DNA of 64,000 nucleotides from Paractinoplanes ferrugineus (lineage in GTDB: Bacteria; Actinomycetota; Actinomycetes; Mycobacteriales; Micromonosporaceae), in NCBI RefSeq assembly GCF_016862195.1, contig NZ_BOMM01000022.1, positions 186,001 through 250,000 of the forward strand, read 5' to 3'. Shown here piece by piece: positions 39,884-52,503 of the stretch. The notes beneath the pieces were generated by a model. The model was not told where the DNA came from. It did not search any database and was given only the letters and a program-made list of their open reading frames with translations. The position numbers were made by a program, and so were the translations under genes. Position 1 is the first letter of the stretch. Every line of letters begins with the position of its first letter.

Positions 39884-40428
39884 TGTTCATCACCACGGAG
39901 CGGCTGATCCTCCGGCGTTTCCGGCCGGCCGACGCGCCGATCCTGGCGGCCTACCGATCCGAGCCCGAGGTGGCCCGCTACCAGTCGTGGGACGCGCCGT
40001 TCCCGCTGCTCAAGGCCGAGACCGCGGTGGTCAACTTCATGGAGTCGGACCCGGATGCGCCGGGCTGGTTCCAGTGGGCGATCGAGCGCCTCGCCGACCG
40101 CCGCCTGCTCGGCGACGTCGGGGTGCGCCTGCACGACAACCTGCGGCAGGCCGAGATCGGCTTCACCCTGGCGACGGAACATCAGAAGCAGGGGTACGCG
40201 ACGGAGGCCGTCCGCGGCGTACTCGATCGGCTGTTCCGCCTTCAGGGTCTGCACAAGGTGACGGGGGAGTGCGACGCCCGCAACGCGTCGTCGGCGGCCC
40301 TGCTGGAGCGTCTCGGCTTCACCCGGGAGGGCCGGCTGCGGCAGCAGACCTTCATCAAGGGCGAGTGGACCGACGACCTGATCTACGGCCTGCTGGGCAG
40401 CGAATACCTCACCCGGGAGCCGGTCTGA
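39883..40428 (+). CDS. RimJ/RimL-type GNAT N-acetyltransferase
   Basis: This 181-residue acetyltransferase begins FITTERLILRRFRPADA, typical of RimJ/RimL-like GNATs. The acetyl-CoA loop is EHQKQGYATEAVRGVLDRLF near residues 97-116. NASSAALLERLGFTREG closes the fold, and YGLL ends it. Targets could be ribosomal proteins or small molecules. Its start overlaps the nucleotidyltransferase stop by one base (TGATG), so the two are co-translated. Confidence 0.9.
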   Translation: MFITTERLILRRFRPADAPILAAYRSEPEVARYQSWDAPFPLLKAETAVVNFMESDPDAPGWFQWAIERLADRRLLGDVGVRLHDNLRQAEIGFTLATEHQKQGYATEAVRGVLDRLFRLQGLHKVTGECDARNASSAALLERLGFTREGRLRQQTFIKGEWTDDLIYGLLGSEYLTREPV

Positions 40429-40444
40429 TGTGGACGGCGACGGC

Positions 40445-40450
40445 TAACTT
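40445..40450 (+). promoter_or_regulatory. -10 hexamer TAACTT
   Basis: TAACTT ends six bases before the ATG at 40457, the spacing of a leaderless promoter. Confidence 0.4.
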
Positions 40451-40456
40451 GAGCGC

Positions 40457-41197
40457 ATGGCCGTCGTCGCCGCACTCGTCCTGCTCGCCGGCGTCTGCAT
40501 GGTGGCCGTCACCGGCATCTTCGCGCTGATCAGCGTCGGCAACCTGCGGTGGGCCCGCAAGCTGCGCCGGGCCGTGCCGACACCCATCGGGTCCTGGCGG
40601 GGCGGGGTCGTCTCCACCGAGGCCGTCACCGAGCACGGAACGGCCGGGCCGCAGGTCGGGCCGCTCAGCCGCGCGGACTGCGCCTGGTACGAGATGACCA
40701 TCGTCCGGATGAACAACAGCGACAACCGCTCCGACGTACGCATCGACGCCGGCCGGTCGCCCGCCTGGCCGGTCCTGGCCGACCCGTCGGGCCGGGTGAC
40801 CATCGACCCGGGCCTGCTCACCGACCGGCGGGGCGAGAGCCGCACCGAGCACGCCCCGTCGGCCTGCCTCGCCACCACCGAGGAGTGGGAGCGGCGGCGC
40901 GACGGAGCGCCACCACCGTTCTGGGTGACGCCGGCGATCGAGCGAAGCTGTGCCTACGGCGATCAGCTGACCCTGCTGGAGGTGCGGCTGCCCCGCGGCC
41001 GGCGGGTCTTCGCGATCGGCCGCGCGTCGGGCGGTTCGCTGCGCCGCGGCCTCGTGACCCCCGGCCGCTGGGCGGACCTGATCACCGCGCGGGAGGACGA
41101 CCTGCGACTGATGACCCGAGCCATCCCGGCCTTCGCCGTCCTCGGCCTGGCCGTCGCCGCCGGCGGCTACGGATTGCTGCTGCTCGTCACCCGATGA
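40457..41197 (+). CDS. GIDE-domain-like membrane protein
   Basis: This 246-residue protein has an N-terminal membrane helix (residues 2-26) and a second near the C-terminus (225-245). Between them, residues such as AVTEHGTAGPQVGPLSRADCAWYEMTIVR match the pattern of the GIDE domain found in the mitochondrial ubiquitin ligase MUL1 and in bacterial membrane proteins: small residues, then a Cys and an aromatic pair. No RING finger is present, so ligase activity is not implied. Function in bacteria is unknown. Confidence 0.65.
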   Translation: MAVVAALVLLAGVCMVAVTGIFALISVGNLRWARKLRRAVPTPIGSWRGGVVSTEAVTEHGTAGPQVGPLSRADCAWYEMTIVRMNNSDNRSDVRIDAGRSPAWPVLADPSGRVTIDPGLLTDRRGESRTEHAPSACLATTEEWERRRDGAPPPFWVTPAIERSCAYGDQLTLLEVRLPRGRRVFAIGRASGGSLRRGLVTPGRWADLITAREDDLRLMTRAIPAFAVLGLAVAAGGYGLLLLVTR

Positions 41198-41200
41198 CGC

Positions 41201-41241
41201 CGCGCTGACCGGGTCCGGGTCGGCGAACCCTGGTCAGCGCG
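41201..41241. terminator. bidirectional hairpin between convergent genes
   Basis: CGCGCTGACC (41201-41210) pairs perfectly with GGTCAGCGCG (41232-41241), and an inner GGGT/ACCC extends the structure. It lies between the convergent GIDE-like gene and glgB and can serve both strands. No T-tract is present. Confidence 0.7.
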
Positions 41242-41254
41242 GGTCAGGTGGGCC

Positions 41255-43405
41255 TCAGGCCTCGTAGCGGAGCCAGACGGTGCCCAGCGGGGGGACCCGA
41301 AGGGAGACCGAGGCGTTGAAGCCGTGCCACGGGACCTCCTCGGCCGTCACCTCGCCCAGGTTGCCCACGCCGGAGCCGCCGTACAGCTCGCTGTCGCTGT
41401 TCAGCACCTCACGCCAGCGGCCGGCGCGGGGCAGGCCGATGCGGTAGTCGTCGTGCGGCACCGCGGCGAAGTTGACGACGCAGGCCATCGGGTCGCCGTT
41501 GGGCGCGAACCGGACGAACGAGAACGTGTTGTGCTGCGAGTCCTCGCTGGTGATCCACCGGAAACCGGACGGGCTGGTGTCCTGGGTCCAGAGCGCGGGG
41601 GTCTCGCGATAGACCCGGTTGAGGTCCGTGACCAGGGCCTTGACGCCGCCGAACGCCGGGTCCTGGAGCAGGCCCCAGTCGAGGCCGCGCTCCTCGGACC
41701 ACTCCCGCATGTCGCCCATCTCGCTGCCCATGAACAGCAGCTGCTTGCCGGTGAAGGCCCACATGAAGCCGAGCAGAGCACGGGTGTTGGCGAGCTTCTG
41801 CCACTGGTCGCCGGGCATCTTGCCGACCAGCGAGCCCTTGCCGTGCACGACCTCGTCGTGGCTGATCGGCAGGACGTAGTTCTCGCTCCACGCGTAGACG
41901 GTCGCGAACGTCATCTGGTGGTGGTGCCAACTGCGGTAGATCGGCTCCTTCTCCATGTAGGACAAGGTGTCGTTCATCCAGCCCATGTTCCACTTGAAGC
42001 CGAACCCGAGGCCGCCCAGGTGGGTGGGGCGGGTGACGCCCGGCCACGCCGTCGACTCCTCGGCGATGGTGACCACGCCCGGGTTGTTCTTGTAGACGGT
42101 GGCGTTCATCTCCTGCAGGAAGCTGATCGCGTCGAGGTTCTCCCGGCCGCCGTACTGGTTCGGCGTCCACTCGCCCTCCTTGCGGGAGTAGTCGAGGTAG
42201 AGCATCGAGGCGACGGCGTCGACCCGCAGGCCGTCGGCGTGGAACTCCTCGCACCAGTAGAGCGCGTTGGCGACCAGGAAGTTGCGGACCTCCTTGCGGC
42301 CGAAGTCGAACACGTAGGTACCCCAGTCGGGGTGTTCGCCGCGACGCCAGTCGCCGTGCTCGTAGAGCGGGGTGCCGTCGAACCGGGCGAGCGCCCACTC
42401 GTCCTTGGGGAAGTGGGCGGGCACCCAGTCGAGGATGACGCCGATGCCGGCCTGGTGCAGCTTGTCGACCAGGTAGCGGAACTCGTCGGGGTTGCCGAAG
42501 CGGGAGGTGGGGGCGAAGTAGCCGGTCACCTGGTAGCCCCACGAACCGCCGAACGGGTGCTCCATGACCGGCATCAGCTCGACGTGGGTGAAGCCCGTCT
42601 CGACCACGTAGTCGACCAGCTGCGAGGCCAGCTCCACGTAGGACAGGCCGGGGCGCCACGAGCCGAGGTGCACCTCGTACGCACTCATCGGCTCCTGGTG
42701 CCACTGCTTCTGGGCGCGGGCGCGCATCCAGTCGGCGTCCTGCCAGTCGTACTTGGATTCGAAGACCACCGAGGCGGTCGCCGGCGGTACCTCGGTGTGC
42801 TGGGCCAGTGGGTCGGCGTGCTCGCGCCAGACCCCGTCCCGCCCGAGGACCTTGAACTTGTACTTCGAGCCGGAGCGGGCGTCGGGGACGAAGATCTCCC
42901 AGACCCCGCTGCCGCCGAGCGAGCGCATCGGCCAGCCGTCGAAGGGACCCCAGCCGGAGAAGTCACCGATCACCTGGACGCCCTGGGCGCTCGGCGCCCA
43001 CACCGCGAACGCCACCCCGGTGTCGCGGGGCTGCGCGCCCAGCACGCGCCACAGCTTCTCGTGCCGGCCCTCACCGATCAGGTGCAGGTCGAGCTCGCCG
43101 AGGGTGGGCAGATGACGGTACGGGTCGTCGAACTCGGTGCCGTCCACGTCGAGGCGGTAGTCGAGCACCGTGCCCGGGACCTCGACCGCGAAGACGCCGC
43201 TGTCGTGCACCTTCGTCATCTCGGCCCGCTCACCGCCGAAGATCAGCTGGACTTTCTCGGCGCCCTTGCGCAGCGTGCGGATCACCGTGTGGTCGCCGGA
43301 CGGGTGCGCGCCGAGGACGGCGTGCGGGTCGTGCGTGTCGCCGGCCACCACGCCGTTCATGGCGCGCTGGTCGGCGACGAGCGAGGAGGCGGGATGGCCG
43401 ATCAC
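41255..43405 (-). CDS. glgB: 1,4-alpha-glucan branching enzyme GlgB
   Basis: This 716-residue GH13 enzyme introduces alpha-1,6 branches into the linear glucan made by GlgE. An N-terminal carbohydrate-binding (CBM48-like) domain contains [16 protein letters not shown]. The catalytic barrel has [15 protein letters not shown] (nucleophile Asp), [11 protein letters not shown] (acid/base Glu) and [13 protein letters not shown] (third Asp). The start is GTG 43405 with AAGGAG eight bases upstream. It is the last gene of the glgE-treS-pep2-glgB run, 12 bases after pep2. Confidence 0.96.
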   Translation of the reverse strand: MIGHPASSLVADQRAMNGVVAGDTHDPHAVLGAHPSGDHTVIRTLRKGAEKVQLIFGGERAEMTKVHDSGVFAVEVPGTVLDYRLDVDGTEFDDPYRHLPTLGELDLHLIGEGRHEKLWRVLGAQPRDTGVAFAVWAPSAQGVQVIGDFSGWGPFDGWPMRSLGGSGVWEIFVPDARSGSKYKFKVLGRDGVWREHADPLAQHTEVPPATASVVFESKYDWQDADWMRARAQKQWHQEPMSAYEVHLGSWRPGLSYVELASQLVDYVVETGFTHVELMPVMEHPFGGSWGYQVTGYFAPTSRFGNPDEFRYLVDKLHQAGIGVILDWVPAHFPKDEWALARFDGTPLYEHGDWRRGEHPDWGTYVFDFGRKEVRNFLVANALYWCEEFHADGLRVDAVASMLYLDYSRKEGEWTPNQYGGRENLDAISFLQEMNATVYKNNPGVVTIAEESTAWPGVTRPTHLGGLGFGFKWNMGWMNDTLSYMEKEPIYRSWHHHQMTFATVYAWSENYVLPISHDEVVHGKGSLVGKMPGDQWQKLANTRALLGFMWAFTGKQLLFMGSEMGDMREWSEERGLDWGLLQDPAFGGVKALVTDLNRVYRETPALWTQDTSPSGFRWITSEDSQHNTFSFVRFAPNGDPMACVVNFAAVPHDDYRIGLPRAGRWREVLNSDSELYGGSGVGNLGEVTAEEVPWHGFNASVSLRVPPLGTVWLRYEA

Positions 43406-43417
43406 GACGGGGACTCC

Positions 43418-44739
43418 TTAGTAAGAGGTTCGGCCGACCAGGCGGGCGACGGACCGCAACGGGATCCGCAGCCACCCGGGCCGGTGTCTTGCTTCGTACG
43501 CGGCCTCGTAGACCGCTTTGTCCAACTCGTACGCCGCGAGCAGTGCACTCTGCGTGCGCGGGTCGAAGCCCGCCGCGTTCGCGTAGCCGTCGCAGAAGGC
43601 GGCCCGGTTGCGGTCCACCCACTCGCGGGCCCGCGCCGCCAGATGCTCGTCGTCGTTCGAGTCGACGAGCAGCTGATAGGCCGCGTACTCGTAGCTGCGC
43701 AGCACCCCGGCGATGTCGCGCAGCGGCGAGTCCGGCAGGCGCCGCTGGTCGAGCGGCACGCCGGGCTCCCCCTCGAAGTCGATGAGCAGCCATTCGCCGG
43801 GCGTGCGCAGCACCTGACCGAGGTGCAGGTCGCCGTGCACCCGCTGGACCGTGATCTCCAGGCCGTCGAGGGCGCGGAACTGCTCCTCGACGGTCGGCAG
43901 GAACGGCTGGAGCTCGGCGACCGACCCGGCCGCCTCGCGCATCCGGGTCAGCATCGCCTCGAGCGGGAACGGGGCGGGCCCCGAGCCCAGCTCGGCGGCC
44001 AGGTCGGCGTGCACCGACGCGACCGCCTCACCCAGGCGGTAGGACTCGCCCTGGAAGTCACCGCCGACCTCGTCGGCGGCCATCTCGGCGTCGGCGAACA
44101 GGTCACGGGCCGACGCGGTGGCCATGGCCCAGCCCTCGGCCGAGTTGGCCGCGAACGCGGTCACCATGCCGAGCGGGCACGGCTCGCCGTTCTCGGTCGT
44201 ACCGAACGCGCCGAGCAGTCGCGCCACGTGCCGGTTGCCACGCCGGCCGAGCGCCTGGTTGAGCTCCACGTCGGGGTTGATGCCGACCGAGACCCGGCGG
44301 AAGATCTTGAGGATCGCCTCCTCGCCGAAGATCACGCTGGTGTTGCTCTGCTCGGCGTCGAAGACCCGCGGCCACGAGTCGTCACCCGGGAAAGTGGCGC
44401 CCGGCTCCGGCGTGAAGACCACGTCGTCGATCGAGTTGCCGTCGGCGACCAGGCTCAGCAGGTAGCGAGCCGCGCCCGGGTCGTAGAGCGCGTCATAACC
44501 GGTGCGACCCTCGACCGTGCCGATGGTGGCGACGTTGTGGAACTCGGCGAGCGGCCGGTTGTCCCACGCGACGATCACCTGGTAACGCTCGGAACCGCCG
44601 TCGGTGTACGCGACGTCGACGAGGATCAGGTCGAGGTTGTCGCCGAGTTTGGTCGACGACGCCTCGCTGACCGCCGACAGGGTGCGGGCCTTACCGGCGT
44701 ACCAGCGTTGTTGCGGCAGCCACTCGGCGAAGGGCAGCG

Positions 44740-44743
<4 letters not shown>
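43418..44743 (-). CDS. pep2: maltokinase Pep2/Mak
   Basis: This 441-residue kinase phosphorylates maltose to maltose-1-phosphate with ATP, providing the donor for GlgE. The fold is aminoglycoside-phosphotransferase-like: [12 protein letters not shown] at the start, [11 protein letters not shown] as the catalytic loop and [17 protein letters not shown] as the metal-binding segment, typical of maltokinases. Its ATG overlaps the treS stop by four bases (ATGA). In several actinobacteria TreS and Pep2 form one complex or fusion; here they are separate but coupled. Confidence 0.94.
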
Positions 44744-46515
<1,772 letters not shown>

Positions 46516-46549
46516 TGCTTTCCCACCTACCCACCCGCTGGAACTTGAA

Positions 46550-48514
46550 TCAGTTGCGTTGCAGCACGAACACGTGGGCGGGCTCGACGTAGGGGTCGAT
46601 CCGGACCGCGTTGTGCTGGCCCCACTCGTACGTTGCTCCGGTGATCTGGTCGACCACCGTGAACCGCTCGTGCCAGTCCATCCCGAGTTCCGGCATGTTG
46701 AGCGTGGTGTTGCCCCACTGCACGTTGCTGGAGTCGAAGGAGACGACGACCAGAACGGTGTTACCGGTCTCGAGGTCACGCTTGGAGAAGACGAGCAGGG
46801 CCCCGTTGTCGACCTCGTGGAAGCGCAGGTTACGCAGCCAGTGCAGGGCGGGATTGTTCGCCCGGACCTGGTTGAGCCGGGTGATGTACGGGGCGAGGGA
46901 GCGCCCGGTGCGCTCCGCCTCGGCCCAGTCACGCGGCTTCAGCTCGAACTTCTCGTTGTCGATGTACTCCTCGGCGCCGGGGCGTGGTACGTGCTCGAAG
47001 AGCTCGTAGCCCGAGTACATGCCCCAGGACGGGGTGAGCATGCTTGCCAGCACGGCGCGGATCTTGAACATCGGCGGGCCGCCGTGCTGCAGCGCCTCGT
47101 GCAGGATGTCGGGGGTGTTGGGCCAGAAGTTCGGGCGCATCCAGTCGATCGACTCGAGCAGCTGACCCATGTATTCACGCATCTCCGCGGCCGTCGTGCG
47201 CCAGGTGAAGTACGTGTACGACTGGGTGAAGCCGATCTTGCCGAGCCCGTTCATCATGGCCGGCCGGGTGAACGCCTCGGCCAGGAACAGCACGTCCGGA
47301 TCGGTCTCCTTGACCTTGGCGATCAGCCACTGCCAGAAGTTCAGCGCCTTGGTGTGCGGGTTGTCGACCCGGAAGATCTTGACGCCGTTGTCGATCCAGT
47401 GCCGGACCACGCGGTAGACCTCGTCGCGCAGCGCACGGTAGTCGTTGTCCCAGTTCAGGGGATAGATGTCCTGGTACTTCTTGGGCGGGTTCTCGGCGTA
47501 CGCGATGGTGCCGTCGGCCCTGGTCGTGAAGAACTCGGGGTGCGACTTGACCCACGGGTGGTCGGGCGCGGCCTGCAACGCCAGGTCCAGCGCCACCTCG
47601 AGGCCGTGGTCGGCGGCCACCCGCAGGAACTGCCGGAAGTCCTCGAGCGAGCCCAGCTGCGGGTGGATCGCGTCGTGGCCGCCCTCGTCGGAGCCGATCG
47701 CCCAGGGCGAGCCCACGTCGGCCGGGCGGGGCACCAGCGTGTTGTTGCGGCCCTTGCGGTTGATCTTGCCGATCGGGTGGATCGGGGGCAGGTAGAGCAC
47801 GTCGAAGCCCATCGCCGCGACGGCCGGGATGCGCTTGGCGGCGGTGGCGAACGTGCCGTGCTTGATCGGCGTCGCGTCCGGCCCGATCTCGGCCCCCTCG
47901 GAGCGCGGGAAGAACTCGTACCACGCCGAGTAGAGAGCCTTCTTGCGGTCGACCCAGATCGCGTAGGACCTGGTCGTGGTCACCTGCAGGCGGACCGGGA
48001 ACTGCCAGAGCAGATCCTCGAGGTCGAGTGCGGGGGAGACCCGGGCGAACAGCGACTGCTGCTCGTCACGCAGGGCCGAGGCGGCGTGGCGGACCCGTTC
48101 CTCGTCCTCGTGCGGCACGATCTTGGTGGCCAGGTCGAGCACGTCGGCGCCCTCGGCGAGGTCGTTCGCCAGATCTTCCAGACCCTGGCCGGCGCCGATC
48201 TTCTTGACCACCGCGTCGCGCCACGTCCGGTAAGGATCCTCGAACGCCTCCACGGTGAAGGTCCACCGGCCGACCCGGTCGGGCTTGATCAGCCCGTGCC
48301 ACTTGTCGAGACCCGGTTCACCGGGCCGCATCCGGGTGAACGGTTCGGTCTCTCCGTCGGGGCCGCGCCATACCACGTTGACACCGAGGGCATGGTGTCC
48401 TTCGCGATAGGACGTCGCGGAGACCGGCACGAATTCTCCGACGACGGCCTTGGCCGGATAACGGCCACAGGACACGGACGGAGTTACGTCTTCGATAGGA
48501 AAACGACCGGTCAT
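46550..48514 (-). CDS. glgE: alpha-1,4-glucan:maltose-1-phosphate maltosyltransferase GlgE
   Basis: This 654-residue GH13_3 enzyme extends alpha-1,4-glucan chains using maltose-1-phosphate. Diagnostic segments are [16 protein letters not shown] (nucleophile Asp), [13 protein letters not shown] (acid/base Glu) and [15 protein letters not shown]. The N-terminal domain ([17 protein letters not shown]) is typical of GlgE. ATG 48514 gives a normal N-terminus; a longer frame to 48682 is unlikely. On the minus strand TACGGT ends seven bases before this ATG. First gene of the operon. Confidence 0.96.
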   Translation of the reverse strand: MTGRFPIEDVTPSVSCGRYPAKAVVGEFVPVSATSYREGHHALGVNVVWRGPDGETEPFTRMRPGEPGLDKWHGLIKPDRVGRWTFTVEAFEDPYRTWRDAVVKKIGAGQGLEDLANDLAEGADVLDLATKIVPHEDEERVRHAASALRDEQQSLFARVSPALDLEDLLWQFPVRLQVTTTRSYAIWVDRKKALYSAWYEFFPRSEGAEIGPDATPIKHGTFATAAKRIPAVAAMGFDVLYLPPIHPIGKINRKGRNNTLVPRPADVGSPWAIGSDEGGHDAIHPQLGSLEDFRQFLRVAADHGLEVALDLALQAAPDHPWVKSHPEFFTTRADGTIAYAENPPKKYQDIYPLNWDNDYRALRDEVYRVVRHWIDNGVKIFRVDNPHTKALNFWQWLIAKVKETDPDVLFLAEAFTRPAMMNGLGKIGFTQSYTYFTWRTTAAEMREYMGQLLESIDWMRPNFWPNTPDILHEALQHGGPPMFKIRAVLASMLTPSWGMYSGYELFEHVPRPGAEEYIDNEKFELKPRDWAEAERTGRSLAPYITRLNQVRANNPALHWLRNLRFHEVDNGALLVFSKRDLETGNTVLVVVSFDSSNVQWGNTTLNMPELGMDWHERFTVVDQITGATYEWGQHNAVRIDPYVEPAHVFVLQRN

Positions 48515-48941
48515 GATCTCCACCGTAGTCAGCGAGGCGAGCGCGGGCGCGGCGAACCGAAACCACCGTCGGGGCATACATCTCCGCATAGGAGGCACCG
48601 CAAACGGCGGGCGAGCCGATGCGCTAAACCTATCGGATGGTGCTCCGCGGGGCTCAGCCAGGCGAGGTCCGGCGCTTTCCATGAAATCTGACAGTTCGGC
48701 ACCCGCGGCGCACTCGCCGATGCTCGCCCGCTCCGGTCATCGCAACGTTACCGACCGGCAAAAACCACGCTCCCCATCCGTCACCCCGGCCTCACCGCGG
48801 CGGGTCCAGCGGGGGCGCGGGGAGCGTGTCGGTTGCCGAGCGGTCCCACTCCGGTACCCCTGCTCAAGTTCGCCGTCCCCGCGACCGAGGTTATCTCCGA
48901 CGCGGCTCGACCGGAGCTGCGCCTGACCTCAGGAGCGTCTT
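48515..48941. other. divergent intergenic region upstream of glgE
   Basis: This 427-base gap separates glgE from a divergent hypothetical gene. It contains the probable glgE promoter close to its start and, at the other end, AGGAG before GTG 48942. I see no conserved RNA, long inverted repeat or coding frame worth annotating. The middle is somewhat less GC-rich than its surroundings (around 48735-48780). Confidence 0.6.
48522..48527 (-). promoter_or_regulatory. -10 hexamer TACGGT for glgE operon
   Basis: On the minus strand TACGGT ends seven bases (GGAGATC) before the glgE ATG. The GGAG within that spacer is too close to the ATG to be a normal ribosome site, so a leaderless start is the simpler reading. 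Confidence 0.4.
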
Positions 48942-49517
48942 GTGGCCGGACCGTCCGTCGAGCTTTCGCCGGTGATCGCCGCCAGCACCCACTGGCTGTC
49001 GCGCGCTTACCCGGCGGGCACCCCTGACACCATCGCCCACACGCTCTCCGAGCTGCAGGCCCGCCAGGCCGTCACGGTCGCGGCGTGGCTGCGATACCCC
49101 ACCGAGATGGACGCGGCCCTGGTCGCGATCGCCGGCCCGGGCGGTTCCGCCGTGCTGGACTGGCGCGTGGGCAGCGAGCCGGACGACGACCAGGCCGAGG
49201 AGGAGGGCTGGCGTACCTGGGTCGACGAGGTCGTGGTCAGCTGGGCCGCCTGCCTGCTCGCCGACCCGCGGCTGGCGCGCCGGGGCGTCGACGCGGTGGC
49301 CGCCGCCATCCCGCCGAGCATGAGCGAGCGTCCCCGGCCGCACCCGCGCCGCACCGGCGGGCTGCCCAACGAGTTCCGCCGCCTGCTCGAGCCCGACCAG
49401 CGCGACCTGGACGCGGCCGTGCTGCTGCGCCACCCCGACCTGCTCGAGCCGGTCGCCGCGCTGCACCGCGACACGCTGCACTACCTGCTCGGTGTCGAGC
49501 AGGAGATCGCAGCCTGA
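48942..49517 (+). CDS. hypothetical protein divergent from glgE
   Basis: This 191-residue soluble protein starts at GTG 48942 with AGGAG six bases upstream. It is rich in acidic residues in the middle (EPDDDQAEEEGWRTWVDEVV) and has regular helices elsewhere, with no signal peptide or membrane helix. I do not recognise a family. A strong terminator follows directly. Linkage to glycogen metabolism is only positional. Confidence 0.72.
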   Translation: MAGPSVELSPVIAASTHWLSRAYPAGTPDTIAHTLSELQARQAVTVAAWLRYPTEMDAALVAIAGPGGSAVLDWRVGSEPDDDQAEEEGWRTWVDEVVVSWAACLLADPRLARRGVDAVAAAIPPSMSERPRPHPRRTGGLPNEFRRLLEPDQRDLDAAVLLRHPDLLEPVAALHRDTLHYLLGVEQEIAA

Positions 49518-49536
49518 GATCTCTCAGGAGCAAGTA

Positions 49537-49569
49537 GGCCGGCGTCCTGGTTCAGGGCGCCGGCCTTTT
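49537..49569 (+). terminator. intrinsic terminator with T-tract
   Basis: GGCCGGCG (49537-49544) pairs perfectly with CGCCGGCC (49558-49565) and is followed by TTTT. It lies 20 bases after the hypothetical gene at 48942-49517. Confidence 0.85.
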
Positions 49570-49600
49570 CCGTTCCCGGACTCCGAGCCGGGTCCGCGCC

Positions 49601-50065
49601 TCAGTCCGCCAGCCGGGCCGGGAAGCCGCCGGTGGCGATCGGGCTCCAGCGGTCGATCGTCACGCGGATCAGCGACTTGCCCTGGTCCCGCATCGCCTGG
49701 CGGTATTCGTCCCAGTCCGGATGCTCGCCGGAGATGCAGCGGAAGTATTCGACCAGGGGTTCCACCGAATCGGGCAGGTCGATCACCTCGGCCGTGCCGT
49801 CGACCTGCACCCACGCGCCGCCGAAGTCGTCGGACAGCACGCACACCGACACCTGCGGGTTGCGGCGGATGTTCATCGCCTTGGCCCGCTCGGGGTAGGT
49901 GGAGATCACGATGCGGCCCTCGGGGTCGACGCCGCAGGTGTTGGGTGAGGCCTGCGGGCGGCCGTCCCGGCGGGTGGTCATCAGGATCGCATGGTGGCGG
50001 GGCCGGATGAACTCCAGCAGTTGCTCCCGCTCGACGTCGGTGTTCGTCGCGATGGTGCGAGGCAC
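49601..50065 (-). CDS. pyridoxamine-5'-phosphate-oxidase-fold (F420/FMN-type) protein
   Basis: This 154-residue split beta-barrel protein of the PPOX superfamily shows HAILMTTRRDGRPQASPNTCGVDPEG, VISTYPERAKAMNIRRNPQVSVCVL and VQVDGTAEVIDLPD. That order is seen in small actinobacterial F420- or FMN-dependent reductases. Cofactor and substrate cannot be decided from sequence alone. The start is GTG 50065 with AGGAG seven bases upstream. It follows ppgK on the same strand with a 16-base gap. Confidence 0.85.
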   Translation of the reverse strand: MPRTIATNTDVEREQLLEFIRPRHHAILMTTRRDGRPQASPNTCGVDPEGRIVISTYPERAKAMNIRRNPQVSVCVLSDDFGGAWVQVDGTAEVIDLPDSVEPLVEYFRCISGEHPDWDEYRQAMRDQGKSLIRVTIDRWSPIATGGFPARLAD

Positions 50066-50081
50066 GTATGTTCTCCTGTGT

Positions 50082-50849
<768 letters not shown>

Positions 50850-51073
50850 CTGTGAGTTCCCGTCCGCTTCTTGAAGAGTGATTCCCGCTGTTTACCACGG
50901 GAGACCGACATTGAATCCTGCCTAAAGTCACCCGGACTACGCGCGGCTCGGTCGTTCGACGTGAGTGACTCATACTTTCGGCTAGTTTCATCTCCGCATT
51001 GTGGCTAGCGTGGACTCAAGAACGGTCGCCGCGCGCGGGCACGGCTCTCTGCCCGCTGATGGAGAGACCCGAC

Positions 51074-51853
51074 ATGATCCAGACCAAGGCCGAACCCAGG
51101 TCGGTGGCCGACAGCGCCTCCGAACACCTCACCGCGCTGGCGGCGGTACCGGCCGGTGACCCCGCCCGCCCGGCCCTGCGGGACACCGCGATCGAGGCGT
51201 GGCTACCCCTGGCCCGCCACCTCGCCAACCGTTACGCCGGCCGCGGCGAGCCCACCGACGACCTGATCCAGACCGCCACCGTGGGCCTCATCAAGGCCGT
51301 CGACAAGTTCGACCCCGAGCGCGGTGTCGACTTCGCCGGCTACGCGATCCCGACGATCATCGGCGAGATCAAGCGCCACTTCCGCGACCGCACCTGGTCG
51401 ATCCGCGTCCCCCGGCGGCTCCAGGAGCTGCGCCTCGCGATCACCGAGGCGAACGCGACGCTCACCCACTCGCTGGGCCGCTCGCCGACCGTCCCCGACA
51501 TCGCCCGCCACCTCGGCGTCACCGAGGAGGAGGTGCTCGAGGGCCTGGAAGGCGCGCGGGCCTACAACGCCACCTCGCTGAGCACGCCCATCTCCGCCGA
51601 CGGCACCACCGAACTCGGCGACACGCTGGGCGGCCACGACCACGAGTTCGAGCTGGCCGAGACCCGGGTGGCCCTCGGCCCGGCGCTCGCCGCCCTCGAC
51701 GAGCGCGAGCAGAAGATCCTGACCCTGCGGTTCTACGGCAACCTGACCCAGTCGCAGATCGCCGACCAGGTCGGCATCTCCCAGATGCACGTGTCGCGCC
51801 TGCTCACCCGGGCTCTGACCAAGCTGCGCGACCAGCTGAACGGGACGCTGTGA
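51074..51853 (+). CDS. SigB/SigF-type RNA polymerase sigma factor
   Basis: This 259-residue group 3 sigma factor contains region 2 (LARHLANRYAGRGEPTDDLIQTATVGLIKAVDKFDPERG and FAGYAIPTIIGEIKRHFRDRTWSIRVPRR). Region 3 includes LGRSPTVPDIARHLGVTEEEVLEGL, and region 4 includes LTQSQIADQVGISQMHVSRLL. It belongs to the stress/development SigB-SigF class. ATG 51074 is chosen from GGAGAG seven bases upstream. No anti-sigma or anti-anti-sigma gene is adjacent, so control must be from elsewhere. A convergent general-stress gene follows its terminator. Confidence 0.94.
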   Translation: MIQTKAEPRSVADSASEHLTALAAVPAGDPARPALRDTAIEAWLPLARHLANRYAGRGEPTDDLIQTATVGLIKAVDKFDPERGVDFAGYAIPTIIGEIKRHFRDRTWSIRVPRRLQELRLAITEANATLTHSLGRSPTVPDIARHLGVTEEEVLEGLEGARAYNATSLSTPISADGTTELGDTLGGHDHEFELAETRVALGPALAALDEREQKILTLRFYGNLTQSQIADQVGISQMHVSRLLTRALTKLRDQLNGTL

Positions 51854-51875
51854 ACGTTCGGCTCCCCCGATGAGC

Positions 51876-51911
51876 GAAGCGCCCCGGACCAGGCCTGGTC
51901 CGGGGCGCTTC
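51876..51911. terminator. 16-bp perfect bidirectional terminator
   Basis: GAAGCGCCCCGGACCA (51876-51891) pairs perfectly with its complement (51896-51911) around a GGCC loop. It sits between the convergent sigma factor and general-stress genes and should stop transcription from both sides. Confidence 0.88.
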
Positions 51912-51927
51912 GGCTGAGCGGCGGGGG

Positions 51928-52503
51928 CTACTGGGCGCCGGAGGCCTGCCAGTTGAGCTGGACGAGCAGCTGCCGGGCCTGGTCGGAGACCTCGCCGTCG
52001 GCGGTCACGGCGTACTGCCCGGCGACGATGGAGCTGCGCGAGGCGAAGTCGCGCCGGCCGCCCGTGGCGGCATGCGCGATCGCACCGAAGATCGCGCCCC
52101 AGGCCCCGCCGATGAGCAGGCAGACCAGGATGACGCCGACCCAGCCGGAGTCGCTGAACAGGCCGAACAGCACGCCCACGAACAGGCCGAACCAGGCGCC
52201 GCTGGCCGCGCCGGCGAGGGCGGCCCGGCCGGTGGTGAGGCGGCCCAGCACGTTCTCCACCAGGCGCAGGTCGGTGCCGATGATCGCGGTGCGCTCGACC
52301 GGGAACTTGTTGTCCGACAGGTGGTCGACGGCCTGCTGGGCCATCGCGTAGTCGGGGTAGGTGCCGACGACCTCGGTCGGCACCGCCGGCCCGCCCGCGG
52401 CCTGGGCGGGCAGGCTCGGCACGGAGCCGGCCGGGCCGGGCGGGACGGACGCGGCGTTATCGGTGACCGGCGTGCTGGCCGGCTTCTCGGATGGGGTGGT
52501 CAC
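51928..52503 (-). CDS. general stress protein 17M-like membrane protein
   Basis: This 191-residue protein has a Pro/Ala-rich N-terminus and then VVGTYPDYAMAQQAVDHLSDNKFPVERTAIIG, the domain of general stress protein 17M/YflT. Two hydrophobic glycine-rich segments (AALAGAASGAWFGLFVGVLFGLF and GVILVCLLIGGAWGAIFGAIA) would insert in the membrane. The start is GTG 52503. It overlaps the PAP2 gene stop by four bases, forming a two-gene operon, and is convergent with the SigB-type factor that may control it. Confidence 0.85.
   Translation of the reverse strand: MTTPSEKPASTPVTDNAASVPPGPAGSVPSLPAQAAGGPAVPTEVVGTYPDYAMAQQAVDHLSDNKFPVERTAIIGTDLRLVENVLGRLTTGRAALAGAASGAWFGLFVGVLFGLFSDSGWVGVILVCLLIGGAWGAIFGAIAHAATGGRRDFASRSSIVAGQYAVTADGEVSDQARQLLVQLNWQASGAQ

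Noticed and set aside
46559..48691. Plus-strand frame opposite glgE of the same length
   Set aside because: Antisense shadow of glgE with no motif or ribosome site.
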